64,000 nucleotides of DNA, taken from Cenococcum geophilum 1.58. Its lineage: Eukaryota > Ascomycota > Dothideomycetes > Gloniales > Gloniaceae. The stretch lies in the NCBI GenBank assembly GCA_001692895.1, contig KV748207.1, forward strand, positions 496,001 through 560,000. Direction: 5' to 3'. This document shows positions 1 through 12,761 of this stretch, one piece after another. Position 1 is the first letter of the stretch. Every line of letters starts with the position of its first letter. The position numbers were made by a program, and so were the translations under genes. A model generated the notes under the pieces. That model did no database searches. It had not been told where the DNA came from and saw only the letters and a program-made list of their open reading frames with translations.

Positions 1-3000
1 TATTATAGATTATAAAGTTATTCTCTCTAGTAAATTTATTTGTGATAATAATCTTATATCCTAATTAGGAGCTAAAATCTTTATTATTTATAAATAATCT
101 ATTAATAAATATAAAGAGCTTAGTGGTAGGAAGATTAATAGGTATATAGAGTAGTCCCCAATTAAGATAGTTTATTTGCTAGGAAAGACGTTTATTTAGG
201 GTAAGAACGTTATCCTTAGTTAGTTCCTAGTATTAGGCGGTAATAGAGAGGTTAAATAAAGCCTTAGGTTAATAGATAGAAGTAATATAAGCTCTATAAG
301 CGCGTTGCTCTATATATCCTTACTTTAGGGAATTAATATTAATAACGTTAATCTTCTTATCTTAACCCTTCTAGCGTAAAGCAATAGAATTCTTATTTAG
401 GGAGAGAATGTATCTATTAAAGAGTAATAGTATTATTAAATTAAGCTTTTCTTTTAGCTTTACTATAAGATTTGCTTTTACTAGCTTATCTTCTTTAAGA
501 GCTAAGAATTAGTCATCCCCTAAGATAATTATATTATTAGTTTATATGCCGATAATTCCAAATGGAGTTCCTATAGTTATAATAAGGAAGTAGGGATTAA
601 ATATAGAAGTAGTTATTAAAAGCTTCTCTTTATGGTGCTTGCTATAGATAGCCTACTAGTAAATTCCTACCTTTACAATTCTATATAATAGCTTAAGCAC
701 AACTATAATTGTACCTTTAGGATACTAGTGGCAAATTTACTCTAGAAGGTATGCTAATATTAAGTGCTAAAGGTACGTCTCTAATTAGGTATAGACTTAA
801 GTAATATCTTATAAATAAACCGCCATTCTATTCTTTATTAAGGAGGGAGCTAGCGCAATAATAACTTACTAACTAGCTCGTTAAATTATAGAAGATTGCA
901 TAAGAATTACCTTCTTACTATTATTATTGTAACTTTAGATAATAAGCCTTAATTTCTTAAATAGGGCGTTAATAGCTTTGCCTTTAATCTCGTTAACTAT
1001 TTTTAACTTAAAGATACGAACTTTATTAAACTTAGTAGGGTTATACTTCTTAAATTTAAAGACTCCTCTTATAATAAGACCGTTAATCTCCTACTTATTA
1101 GATGCTTGGAAAGGAGCTCCTAGGGTTATAATATAACCTTCCTTTTAAAGCTATTTTGCGAGCTTAAAGTTAGCCTTCTCTTTAGCTATTATAAAGGCCA
1201 TTAATAACTTAACTCTATTCTTAATAGCGGCAATAAATTGTTCTTTAAAATTAATAAGATATTAGTAATTTTGTAATCCCTTTAGGCGACCTCTACCGCG
1301 TTATGGTTATAGCGTATCTACTACAATTATATTAGGATTATAGTCGTCTTCTAGAGTATGTTAATTATAGTTCTCTTTTAGGGCATCTTCTAGGGTATCC
1401 TATAAAGGCTTAGAATTATTATTTTTATAGTAAGGCTTAATAACAGTTAAATGAAATTAAGTGGGTCTATAAGGTATCTGAATAGTATAAGTTTAACTAT
1501 TAATTATAATAAGTTAATATAGGCCTAATTATCCTCCCTTTTTACGCTATACGTGTACTTTAGACTAGAGTGGCAGATTAAGCGTAGTTAAGGTATTTAG
1601 GCCATTTCTTATTCCTAGTACGTTATTAACCTAGCGTATAGCGTAGAGATATTACACCTCCTTTATTGCCTTATAAATAGCCTCGGCTTATTATATAATA
1701 GAGGGAGATAATAAAGAATTGTTAGTTATTTAAGGGTAGGCGCTAAAAACTAGTAATATAGGTATAAGTTTATCCGGGCTAGCGGAATTATTAATAGCTT
1801 TAATAGCTATTTATAAGGTAAGTTTTTTACTAACGTTTTTTAGTTTTAAAGAGATAATCTTATATACGCGGCGTAATGGCGCGTAATATCGCTCTACTTT
1901 TTTAATACTATTATGCGCCTTAACGGGGACTTCCTTAACCTTAATTGCTATTGCCTTTATCTATTATTGGAACTCTATAGATAAAAAGTTCTTTCTTACG
2001 TTATAGACGATTTAATTAGGGGGTCCTAGGTAGATATTAATCTAGTATAACTAAAGGGTATCCTATACGTTCCTAGCTAATATATCCTTTAAGAATTATG
2101 CGGCTTAAAAGGAGGTTAAGAAGTTAACAACTTAGAGTACTAGCTTACTACTAAGATATATAACGTTAATAATGATATAGAAGTTAAAGTTATAGTTATC
2201 TTTAAGGGTAAACTTAAATTGGCTAGGGGATTTCTGGTTTATTTAGTAGTAATAGCAGTACTTTATAAGATGCTTAATTGCCTTAACCTTAACTTTATAG
2301 CCTACTTGCTAAAGAACCCTAAGTAATTAATAAACGGATGGGTGGCCAAAACGATGGTGTAGTTAGCGTAATTCTAACTTAGTTAAGTAGCTCTAAGTAA
2401 TACTTTTTTCTAGTTAATAAAGGAGTAACTAGGGGTAACCCTATTTATATATAACGGGTACCTAATTATCTCCCTAAATAAGTATATTCTTAAGGTTATT
2501 AAGCCTAATACCTAATTTATTTATATCTTTAATGCAAAATAGAAATGGAGTGTTTGTAGGAATAATATAGAAAGTGATATATTTTAAGGGGGTTTGGACC
2601 CTAATTGTGCTAAGAAAGATTATAGTACCCTTGCTAAAACGAATTGTATATTAGCCTGCCGTTAAATAGTTAATCTAAATAGAGTTATTAAGCTACTAAA
2701 GGGCTTAAACTTAAGGTTCTCCTGCTATAAATACTCCTGTGGCTCTAGTATCTAGCATAATACTATAGAAGACATTTACTAAGTATCTGTTATTAAAGGA
2801 GAACGTAGAGCTCTCCTTTGGCTTATTAAAGATATCTAACTTTATAATAGAATAGAGCGTAGATTAGTTATTAAGAATAGTGATAGTTTATATACCATCT
2901 ACCTTACTATACTTAGTAAAGTATTGGTTAGGAGAGTAGTTTTTAATTTCTATATCTATAAGGAGCTGTTTAGTCTTATTAACCTTACCCTTAAGATCTT

Positions 3001-4861
3001 CTACGCCTTTATATTAAACTAGGAAGCTTTAGAAGTAGGCTATAGTAATCTTATAATTTCTAATATTTCTTATACTCTAACGGAACTTATTATATGCCTC
3101 TTTTTACTTATTAAGGGAGTGTCTAGTTAACTAGTAATTTGGTTTCTTATAAACATAGCATTTTTTCTAGTAATTACTTCGAAATAAACCTCTATAAGGA
3201 CCTCCATAATTACCTTATAGTTAACATTAATTATACCCTTTGCCGTATTCCCTACTACGGCCGCTATATATTCGATTAGTCTAGTTATAATTATATTGGT
3301 TAGGAATGCTTAGTTAGGTAGGGTTTTTAGTATAAAGCTGTTAAGATTCTTGTGTTTATATTATAGTACCTATAGCGGAGCGTAGCTTAGTATATATTCC
3401 TTTAAACGTGTTTATAGGTTTATATAGCGCTAAGTTATACTTAAGAATGCTATAGCATACTAAGATAACCTAGTCCCTTAGGCTGTTTTTATTTTAGTAA
3501 GTTTTAGTAAGTCCGCGTTAGATTTTTTAGAGTTTATTAAAGAGTAGTTAAAGGCACTCTAAATAAATCTTTGTTAGGTTAGAAGCAATAACTCTCTAGA
3601 ATATAATCTCTCGCTATTTAGACATATAAAGTTAGCAATTCTTATTAGTCTTAAAGTGGGCTTTAGTAAGCTAAAGCATTATATTAAAGCTATAGTTTTT
3701 ACCCGTAATATGGTCGTAATAAAATATTACTACCCGTCCCTTTAATATAATAGAGAAAGCGTAGTGGTACTAGTGGCATTAAATTTTAACCTTGTTATAA
3801 TAGTTATAGAAAACCTATAGTTTTGCTCTAAGTATGTTATATAATTCTCCTTTAAACTTTTTTTCTTTATCTAAATATACCTTTATCAGATTTGTAACTT
3901 CTTATAGTAGAGGGTTACCGGTTGGCTAGAGTAAAGAAGCTAGAGGTAGTAGAGGTAGAGGACAAGTACCTTTAGGTAGGAGAGTACCTTTAGGTAGGAG
4001 AGTAGCGTTCTAGGGGTTTTATTCTAAATTAAAGTTACCTTTTAAAGAATATAGGTTGGTTTTAAGTTTCTATAGTTAACATATAATCTCAGCTTCCGTC
4101 TATACTGGTTCTTCTATACTAGTAATAACAGCCTAAATATTACTAGTAATTGGGTTACTGTTCTTAGTAATATATACCCCGTTCCTATAGAGGAAGTCTT
4201 AAAAATCCTAAATAATATTAACATTGCTAAGTGCCTAGGTGTTAGCGGTCTATTTTACGAAATCCTCCCTAAAATATTCCCATAGCTATATATTGGTGTA
4301 GTATTTACTTTAATAGAATATAATACAGTATAGGAGAAAGCTATTAACTTATTTTACGGTATAAGTTATTATATTAAAGGTAAATTTATCCTAATTTTTA
4401 TTAATAAGTTTCGCGTATAAAGCTACCTTTAGTAGTAAGGAGTCTTCCTAGTTATTTAAAGTAGGCGTAGCTATATTTTTGGAGGGAGGGAAGTGTTATT
4501 AGTATAGGGATTATCGTTTAGTACGCGTTTGTGATATATATTTATTATTTAGTACGCGTTTATAACATATATTTGCAATTATAGGGCTTAAGACTAGTTT
4601 TAGCCTTAAATTATAAAGATTTATAAAGCGTATTATTCTACGTAATAAACGCAAGAATCCGTAATCTTAAAAAGGCTTAGGACTAGTTCTAGCCTTTAGA
4701 TCCTTAGATTTATAAAAGAGTTCTATTTAAGGTTTAGGACCAGTTCTAACCTTAAAAGACAGCTTCTTTTAGCACGAGTAGCACTAGTATAGTGGCTCGT
4801 CTCTTCTTGGTGAAATACCTAGCTATTCTATAGTATAACAGTAAAGTTAACCACTAATCAA
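1..4861 (-). pseudogene. copia-1: RIPped Ty1/copia gag-pol, truncated by window start
   Basis: Minus-strand remnant of a Ty1/copia polyprotein (gag, protease, integrase, reverse transcriptase, RNase H). It aligns by eye along almost its whole length with copia-2 (26023-31565) read in reverse. Shared landmarks include the pre-integrase region near 2460-2560, the integrase tail and RT spacer near 1440-1600, the RT entry near 1000-1140, and the start of RNase H at the window edge. Order along the minus strand is the copia order, integrase before RT. The reading frame is broken throughout by TAA/TAG. The last few hundred bases of RNase H and the 3' LTR lie outside the window. It is non-functional. 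The family call is firm because copia-2 shows diagnostic copia motifs; exact domain edges here are inferred from that copy. Confidence 0.85.
3966..4001 (-). repeat. Two perfect 18-bp direct repeats in copia-1 gag region
   Basis: The 18-mer GTACCTTTAGGTAGGAGA occurs twice head to tail within the 5' (gag) part of copia-1. It is probably a local slippage duplication. Confidence 0.8.
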
Positions 4862-5081
4862 TATTAGACTTATAAGGGGATATCACGTAGCTACGGTTCG
4901 TAGATAGTATAATGATTGTTATTCTTGTTTTGATTTTTTAGAAAGGGGTAAGGAACTTAAGGTTTCTTACTACGCTAGTGCTATGGCGGCATGTAACGGC
5001 AACTTACCGCACGTAACGGCAACTTGCTATATGTGGTGGCAATATGCCTTATATAGTGACCACTTGCCTTTATTCCTAACA
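4862..5081 (-). repeat. 5' LTR of copia-1
   Basis: About 220 bp, bounded on the minus strand by TGTTAGGAAT at 5081 and a degenerate end at 4862. It matches the 186-bp LTRs of copia-2: the internal CCTTAAG-centred hairpin, the GTCACTATA-type spacer and the GCAAGTTGCCGT motif are all recognisable. It carries three diverged head-to-tail copies of a roughly 22-bp motif (core ACGGCAACTTGC) at about 4990-5050, in the U3 part. The next internal bases, 4840-4861 on the minus strand (TAGTGGTTAA), match the sequence right after the 5' LTR of copia-2, a likely primer-binding site. Confidence 0.8.
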
Positions 5082-5453
5082 CTAATAAGCGCAATTAAAC
5101 TATTAGCCGATACTATTAAAGCGGATTAGTGCCAAAAATGGTGGCTGATTAAAGGCCTTTTATTAAGTAGTTTAATTAACTATATTAACACTAACGGAGC
5201 GTTAACTACACCCTAGTTAATAAGCTTAAATATTAATCTTACTGGCTATAAGCTAAATGCAGATTGTCTTATTCCCAGACCTTCTTACTAAGGCTTACCT
5301 TGCTAAGCCGCTAGCCGCTTTTAGTAAGACCTTTGTTAGAAGGTCTAGTATACGGTTTAGATTTTTATTAATCCTGCGTAGGGCATTTAGGCCTATATAC
5401 ACCTACTTTAAGCTAAATTATCTTAACTTTTATAGCTCCCTAAGCTATTCCTA
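5082..5453. other. AT-rich spacer between copia-1 and the DUF6589-like gene
   Basis: No feature recognised. A 65-codon stop-free stretch at 5257-5454 (+) has no visible motif and is probably chance, although it runs directly into the start of the next reading frame. It may hold the 5' flank or promoter of that gene. Confidence 0.4.
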
Positions 5454-8395
5454 ATGGCTAGAATTACCAAATTAAACTTAGCGAAGAAGACTACGTTACC
5501 CAATTTGCCCGATTCTAATTTATTATCTTATTATCACGCCCGACGCCCCTAAGTCGTAGCAGCCGCACCTCTCCTACGACTACCGCCGCCCTCTTCCTAC
5601 TATAGCTAGAGTACCCAAACTAATAAGCTAGCTTTAAATAAAAATTAAGGACTATAAGTCTTTTATTTAAAATGCGAAAAAGTTAACTTAATATTAGAAT
5701 AGCTGCATAAACACCATTAGGGTATTGCAACTTTTATTAAGTATTATATAACCGCTTCCGGCCCTTTTAATTATAATACGCCAGAGCAACGTGTAAATAG
5801 GCTATAAAAGGCAATATTTAAAGAGCTAGAAGTTAAGGAACGGCTTATAGTATATAGTAATCGCTAGCTAAAAAGGCTCTATTAAGAACCTCTGTATAAG
5901 TAGATAGAGTAAGAGTTAGAGAATCTTATGCGCCTAAGAGAAGAAAACGAAGTTATTATTCCTAATAGGCTTGGATAATTTAATGCTAAAGAACTAGTTA
6001 AAAAGCTTAAGCTTAATACGATTACTGCTAATATATAGTGCTTTGCTCTAACGCTATAGAGCTTCCTTATAGCTTTAGTTTAGCAAAGGCTATATACCAA
6101 TTCTTGCGATATTACGCCTTACTATAATAAGCTCTTTATAGTATGCACAATCCTAGTAAACGTATAAGCCCCTTAAGCTAGCTACCGGTTCTATACTGCT
6201 TTGGGGGTTTATTTACATAATATAGGTGTTAAAAGAAGGTGTATTACGCTTCTTTATAAATTAGGAGTTATAATATTATATACCGGTCTTGCCAAAATAT
6301 AAAAGGAACTAGAGGAAGTTAATAGGGTATATGCTTCCACATTTAAGGGTTTAGATAAGACGCCTCCGTCACTATAAGCGGAGGGTATAGTTAAGGTATC
6401 TTAGCTATAGATCGCGTACTTAAGGCTTCTTGGTTACTACTAGTGTAATAAATAATAACTTTCTTATAGTATATAATTAAGGCAACTACTTTAAAGAACC
6501 GGAACTAGCTAATAGTTATATATAATAACTTTAACTAGAATAAAAGGGTTTAATATAAGACTACACTAAACACCAATAAGTACCTCTCCGCTACTACTTC
6601 TAAGCTTATACTTAACCTTAAGTTTTTATATAACGGTCTTCGCACTTTTATACTTAAACCTACGGAACAGCTTACTTATAGCGTAATCTTTAATTATCCT
6701 AGTAACTAGGCAGATAGCTATACGAAACAGTGCCAGTTATATTAGATTGCTAAGGCTATTGCGTATACAATACCAAAAGTTAAAGAGCTTAATATTGTCG
6801 CAGACTTTTGGCCCAGTATGCCTATTATAGATTATCTCCTTCTATAAAAGCTACGCTACTTTATATTAGGTCCAATTCTAAAGAATAAGGGTACTTTAGA
6901 GGGCATGTATAGTGTTCTTAGGAATATATTTAGTGGTAATGACGGCGAATGCGGGTTTTAAGAGGGCCAGCTAGGGTATAAGGAAGGATCCTTTAATAAT
7001 AGTAAATTAGTCTTAATTAATGGCAATTAGAAGACTATAGGCCTCCTTTAATCTATATAGTAAAAGCGCTATCTTAAAGAGCGCTACTATAAATAGCTAA
7101 AATGGTTTCTTTCTATGGCTGGATTGTTCTATTGGCGAACTAACTATATAGATATAATATACGACATTTACGGCGGACTATCTAAGTGCTTTAAATTGTT
7201 AGATTATAGCAAGGTCTACCTTAGCGCGTATTAGGGTTATAGGACGCCGTTCTATTATAAAGAGGAAGTTGTAATTAAGTCCTTTAACGCCTAAATTACT
7301 GCCTACTTCCTTAGTCTTTTTCCTTAAAATATTAAGGACTAGGGTAATAAGGGGGTTAATAATTAGATTACCGGACAAGATATTAGAAGAGGTAATAAAA
7401 CGGCAGTAGTAAGAGTAAGATTCCTTACTACCTTATAGCGTATTTAAGAGGAGTTCTTCTTACCTAGCTAATAGTTCTATAGTAATAAACTAGTTAATAA
7501 GGTGTTCTAAAACTATGTTTAATTTATATAAGATATAGAGGTCTACCTTATATTAAAGTTTGCTATTAAGTATGCTAATATTAGGCTTATTAAACGGGTA
7601 ATTATTCACTACTATTTTCTCTTTACTAGTAGTGCAAAGAGTTAATATATATAGTTGGCTTTATACCTTACTAGATTACTTATAACTAAAGCCGCGGATT
7701 AAGTCCTCTAAAGATTATTATTTACTAGCATATTAGTTAATTATAAAGGCTAGTAAAATAGTTAGTTTAAGATAGATCGACTTAATAAATATTATAACCT
7801 TATTTTTAAGCTTCTTCTTTAAGGCCGACGGCGAACTAGTTTAGATGTAACAGAGTTATTTACTTAAGTATTACTTACCGCTAGTTACTGCCTAGAGCTG
7901 CGGTATGCTATAAAGGACGTGTTTGGCCAGTTTAATAGTATATATTATACGCTAGCTAACGCAGCTACTAATATATATTATCTTGCGCTTAAGCTATTAG
8001 CTACTATTATAAGGCGGCCTAGCGGATAAAAGAGTTACCTTAGCTATAAGGATATTGTTAATATTGGAACCTAGAGGCTCTCTAGGGGTTTAAAGGAAGG
8101 ACAGCCTATAAAGCTACCTTCTAAAGCTAGAAAGTAAAGAATCCTAAAGCAACCAACTTACTATAACTCGCTTATTAATGGCTTTAATACAAAGCTATAA
8201 GGGCGTATTCCTATAGTAGAAGGCCTTAACAATATTAACGTAGATAAGCTTAAAACAACACTAATTAATACCTTACTTAATAGAGCTGCACTTAATACCT
8301 AATCTTATAGACTTTCTATCTAGTTCTAGTATTTTATATATAGCTATTATCTAGCTAATAAAGAATACTTTAATAAGATAAAGAATACCTATAAA
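5454..8395 (+). pseudogene. RIPped gene resembling the fungal DUF6589 family
   Basis: From an ATG at 5454 one frame can be followed for hundreds of codons, with in-frame TAA/TAG where Gln or Trp is expected. The N-terminal part looks like a short helical region. Around 7016-7150 there is a block reading INGNQKTIG, then WFLSMAGLFYWRTNYID. This resembles the conserved GDQ...R...W.LP.PGLFH..MNY core of DUF6589 proteins, and is preceded by a KGTLEGMYSVLRN-like stretch near 6895. DUF6589 proteins are fungal, often repetitive, and of unknown function. The ATG and the 7.1-kb motif are out of phase, so at least one indel or small intron lies between them. The last 50 bases and the 3' tail are shared with the start of repeat unit B at 13890, so this gene probably belongs to the same mobile unit as ORF2. 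The family call is from memory of the motif and is moderate. Confidence 0.5.
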
Positions 8396-9249
8396 AGTAA
8401 GCTTAAGCCTAGAGAGCTTATGCCGGTATAGGATATAAAGAAGGCAAAGGATATATCGCGATGGCAAAAGCTGCAGCTAAAATAGCAGGGCCCCCTTTAG
8501 ATTAAAAGGTTATTAGAAAAAGGGTTCTATAAAATTAAGAACCTTAATAGTACTAAAATAGGAGGTACTCTATATAGGAATTAGTTAAAACGGTTTTATA
8601 TATAAGATCCCAAGGGGATTAGACTAAAAGACCATATAAATAAAAGCAACTATAATATAGAAGAAGTCTTTATAGAAGAAGAAGCACCTAAAGAGGAGGC
8701 TATAGCAGCGTCTCTTTTTTTAACTATACTACGATCTTACCGCGTCTTAAGGATTATACAACCCTACTAAAAAGGCAGTCTTTTATAAAGATTCTTCTAC
8801 AAATAGGCTGTTACTTAGGACACCTATTACTATAAGTAGCAACTTATTTGCTTTCTTCTCTCTACCTTTATAATAAACACATAAAGCAACTGCAAGGATT
8901 AAAGTCTTCTACTATACTCCTACCTTATCCCACTAGTATAAGGAATTAGGAAAAGAGTTTAGCTCTTTAAAGCTGGTTTTAAATCCTCTATTTTAATAAC
9001 TACTCTTATAAGGAATAACTATACGCGCGGTCTTCTTCCTTCTACCTTTATTACTAATAACTATCTCTTATAAGTATTTTACATTTTTACGTTCTATAAT
9101 TTTTAAATTAACATTTTTATTTCCTTTTAAGTTAAGAGAAAAGCTACTTTACTTTAAGAAGTCTTAGTTAAGCATACTAGAGGTTGGAGTTAGGCATTAT
9201 CTAAGTCTTATTTATTCTTTTAAAAAATAGTTAATATTAAAGTTATTAT

Positions 9250-9330
9250 TATATAAATGTCTTAGCAAGGAAAATCTAACTAATTAGATAACTTTAACTA
9301 GCGGTTAAAGTTCCTTAACATTTTAAGATT
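9250..9330 (-). repeat. Partial R module (palindrome) upstream of ORF2 copy A
   Basis: Contains CTAATTAGATAACTTTAAC, a 4-base loop, then GGTTAAAGTT, followed by TTAACATTTTAAG. This matches one half of the R module found at 31566, 44163 and 61639. The same half-module is at 15105-15175 in unit B, so it predates the duplication. Confidence 0.75.
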
Positions 9331-9396
9331 TCACATAATAACTATTTTAATTTACCTTTTTAGTAAATACCACAAGATCTTTATTTTAACTTCCTG

Positions 9397-9436
9397 TTAT
9401 CCTATTATCCTATTATCCTATTATCCTATTATCCTA
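9397..9436 (+). repeat. (TTATCCTA)5 microsatellite
   Basis: Five perfect 8-bp copies head to tail. They are absent from the matching place in unit B, so they expanded after the duplication or were lost there. Confidence 0.95.
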
Positions 9437-9549
9437 TTACCCTATCTTATTTAATTATATACGCCTATTTGCCTTTCTTCACATTAAAAAGCACTATTAT
9501 TACCCTTCTCTTAAATTGCCTGTTGCGTACGCGGAATTTTACTATAAAA

Positions 9550-12500
9550 ATGCCTAGAACTATAGAACTCCGCTTAAAAGGAAGGCCGCCACCTCTACCT
9601 TCCACGCCTCCGCCTCCTACTATCCGGTTAATGGCCCTTATATACTAAGGAAAGGCGTAGATAATAGAGGTTATCCTTAAAGCTGCCTAAAGCTACCCAG
9701 TTAATTAGCGCGTAAATATCTATTATAGTTTAATGTAGGTTATTTTAAACCAGGAGCATAATGTGGTTAAGGCTATAAGAAATGCTATAATTAAGATTAA
9801 AAAGGATGGAGAGCTTAAAGGAAACTTAGAAAGTAAAGAGTAGGAAAATACCTTTATAGATATTAGGAAGCTTTCTAAGATTACTTATAAAATTAATAAG
9901 ATTAAGGTAGTACGGGATATAGTTAAGAAGGAGTAGGGAGAGAAACTTTTAGAAGGTCCCTATAAGCTCTTCTATACATATTACGTACTAAAAAGCATTT
10001 ATATCCTTATTAATTAAGCTAAAAAGAGTAAGATTACCAGAGAGAATGCGTTAAAGATAGTTAATAATGTAATACTAAATCGCCTAAAACTTTTAAAGGC
10101 CGGGATCTTAAGGACTCTATACCTAATACCCTCGGATTTCCTTAATACTTATAAATTTAGACTAAAAGTTAATAAGGAGCTAGTTAAGAAATAGGGGCTC
10201 GCCTATTATCCAAGCTGGGGCTATAAGCTTTTAGTACTAGCCTTAACTATTAAAGCTAGAGGAGAGGGATTTATACTAGAGCCAGTTACTCTAGGACCTC
10301 TATTAATACCTTTTAAAGAGGTTAAAGGCTTAAACATAAAGATGCTGCGTAGTACATTTCTATTTAGAGGTAAGGTTCCTAAAGCTAATAAAAAGGACTC
10401 TAAATCTAATAAATCTACGTCTTTAGAGGATGTCTTTATAATTAGCTCCTCGCAAAAACGCAAGGCTGAAAAAGCTTCTAAGAAATCTCCTAGAAAGAAG
10501 CTAAAAATAGGACCTATAAAACCTTTAGCTTCTAGTAAAGCTAATAGATAAAAGGGAAAAGTAGCTATAATTGCTGAAGCTAATAAAGAGGTAATTATTA
10601 GGAAACTACGGCCGAAACGAAAAATAAAATACTTATACCATTCTAAAACGCCAGTTAAATTAATAAAGGCTTTTAATTTAAAGAAAAAACTAAAAGGCGG
10701 TGTCTCTTCCATCTTGCAATAGTTTATTATAGCCTAGCAAGGAAATAGGACAGAAGTCTACGCGCTATACCGGATATATCTTTAGAAAATAGTAGGATTA
10801 CTAGGACTAGATACTAGTACTTCCTTTATAAATTTATATTTACGAATTTACTTAGTCTTTAAGAACTATAATGCTATTAATATTCTCTAGACAGCCAAAA
10901 GCTCTTATTTTTGGTTTAAAAGGGATAGTCGTCCTAAGTATATAAATAATGGTCTTAGGATTTACACTTATTCTACTATACGACCTAGTAATTATTAAGT
11001 AGATTATATAGGGTTAAGGAAGCTTATATTAAGCTTAAAAGGGGAAATAGAATAGAACTTGCTTAGAATCCACTAGGCCAATTTATTTAAATAGTAAAAA
11101 GATACTAGGATTCTAGACATTTTTAAAGAGGAGTTTAATATATATGCGTATTATTTATATAAGACCACTAGAGAGGAAAATAGCGGTATCCTTCGGACTA
11201 TATACCATTTTTTGCTATAGTAGGCAATTCGGATAGATCTAAAGCACTACTAGTATATAGTGGCTTTACGCGCCAATAGCGCTACTCGTTTTATTATATA
11301 TCTAAGCTATACGCTTTAGTTCCTTAGTAGCCATCTCCCTAAAAAGTGGAACTTGGAAATTAACCTTCTGTAAGTATATAAAGGAGGGCTAAATTTTAGA
11401 GAAAGCTAGCTTCGTTTTTATATCTCCTTAATTAATAAGGGGAGTTAGTCTTACGTAAAGTTCCTACCCGGCATATATTAGTATATATTAGAATAGATAG
11501 GCTTACTTTAAAAATATAGGGAACTTAATAATAGAGGGCGTATTAAGAATATAGAAACTGCCTAGACTAAAGCTAATGCTAAGAAGTTTAAGCTTAACTA
11601 GATGCCTATTGCGTTAAGGACTAGTAAAGTACGGTTTACAAAAGCTACTATTATATAAGGAGCCTCTTAAGCAACATTAAGTTGCTTAATTATTATACTA
11701 GACTTAATTACAATCCTACTAAATATTAAGAGATTAGAGATTCCTAGGCTTAAGAGCCAGCAGGCCGTTATATAGATAAATTTAGACGCTTTTCCCCCGG
11801 TTTTAACTCCTACTAGCAAACCTATTTCTAACGCTCCTCTATATAAGTTTCCGGCCTATATATAGCTATAGGCAAAAAGCGCTGTTTTAAATGCTTTAGT
11901 TAGGAGACTTTTATAGGACGACCCTTAAGTAAAAAGAGAGTAACAGTTAATCCTAGATCCTTTATTAAATAATAAATATAAAGTATTTTAAGAAAGATAT
12001 AGAACGCGTATTACTAAGGCTATTTATAAGAGCTTTAAAAAGCTAAAGGAATTTAAGCGAGAGGTATTTAGGGTAAAGTCTTACTTTTTAGCAAAAGAAT
12101 AAGGGCGTAAGCGTTTTACAGATAACCTAGAATATCCTAAAGACTTAGTTTTAGATCTAGAATATAAATATAACCTAGCTGGTATAACTTTTAGCGCTTC
12201 CCCGCTAACCAATTATGGTTTCAAAGGCTATTCTAAAGGCGAGGCTAGGGCTATTACGCCTTAAGGCGCTAGGACTGCTGCGCTAAACCTTAGTCCTAAT
12301 ATATTTAATAATAAGGTAGCGCCTATAGAAATTAACCGGGAGTTAAAGGATATAAGTAAGCTTAAAGAAGATAGCTTCTAAAATGCTGCTTCTAAACATT
12401 TACTGGTATTTATTAATGCTTTAGAGAATATTAATAAGCTAATAGTATTATACCGCCTAACGCCTTTACCAATTTTAAAAAAGGGTACTGCTTTAAAAGA

Positions 12501-12761
12501 ATAGATAATTAATTCTAGTGTTCTCTAACCTTCTATATGGAAGACAATACAAGCGGAAATAAATGCTATCCGTAAAAAGGTGTCTTCAAAACTCTAGGTT
12601 GGTGTTATTAATATATAGGATAATGTAAATGCAGAGCTTAAGGCGGAAGGCGTAGATAATATAAAACAGAGGCGATAAATAGGGAAGAGGTATAGGCAGC
12701 TTTGGAGGAGTTTAAGGTATACTAGGTATTAGGTTGTTTTTTTCTATTCTTAAGTAAATAG
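9550..12761 (+). pseudogene. ORF2 copy A: unrecognised ~1,070-codon gene, RIPped
   Basis: I do not recognise this protein. From ATG 9550 one frame stays aligned with copy B for about 1,030 codons. Every in-frame stop met there was TAA or TAG, as expected from RIP of Gln/Trp codons. A one-base deletion near 12660 relative to copy B shifts the last ~30 codons. Visible features are a Pro-rich N-terminus at about residues 14-26, a Lys/Arg-rich block with KRKAEKASKKSPRKKLK at about residues 301-317 (possible nuclear signal), and otherwise helix-like Lys/Leu/Asn-rich sequence. I see no zinc finger, DDE, RT, helicase or tyrosine-recombinase motif. The longest open part, 10342-10551, is a true in-frame fragment. 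Position next to a DUF6589-like gene and the duplication suggest a mobile-element gene. Confidence 0.65.

Larger units (their letters stand above)
8760..9549 (+). promoter_or_regulatory. Leader region of ORF2 copy A
   Basis: About 790 bp of stop-rich sequence between the DUF6589-like tail and ORF2, conserved in unit B (14580-15382). It contains an R-like palindrome at 9250-9330 and a short tandem array. It presumably held the ORF2 promoter; no TATA or other element can be singled out. Confidence 0.4.

Noticed and set aside
10221..10712. 163-codon minus-strand open frame
   Set aside because: Antisense to ORF2 copy A, whose plus frame is shared in phase with copy B. RIP makes stops mainly in the sense frame, leaving the antisense open.
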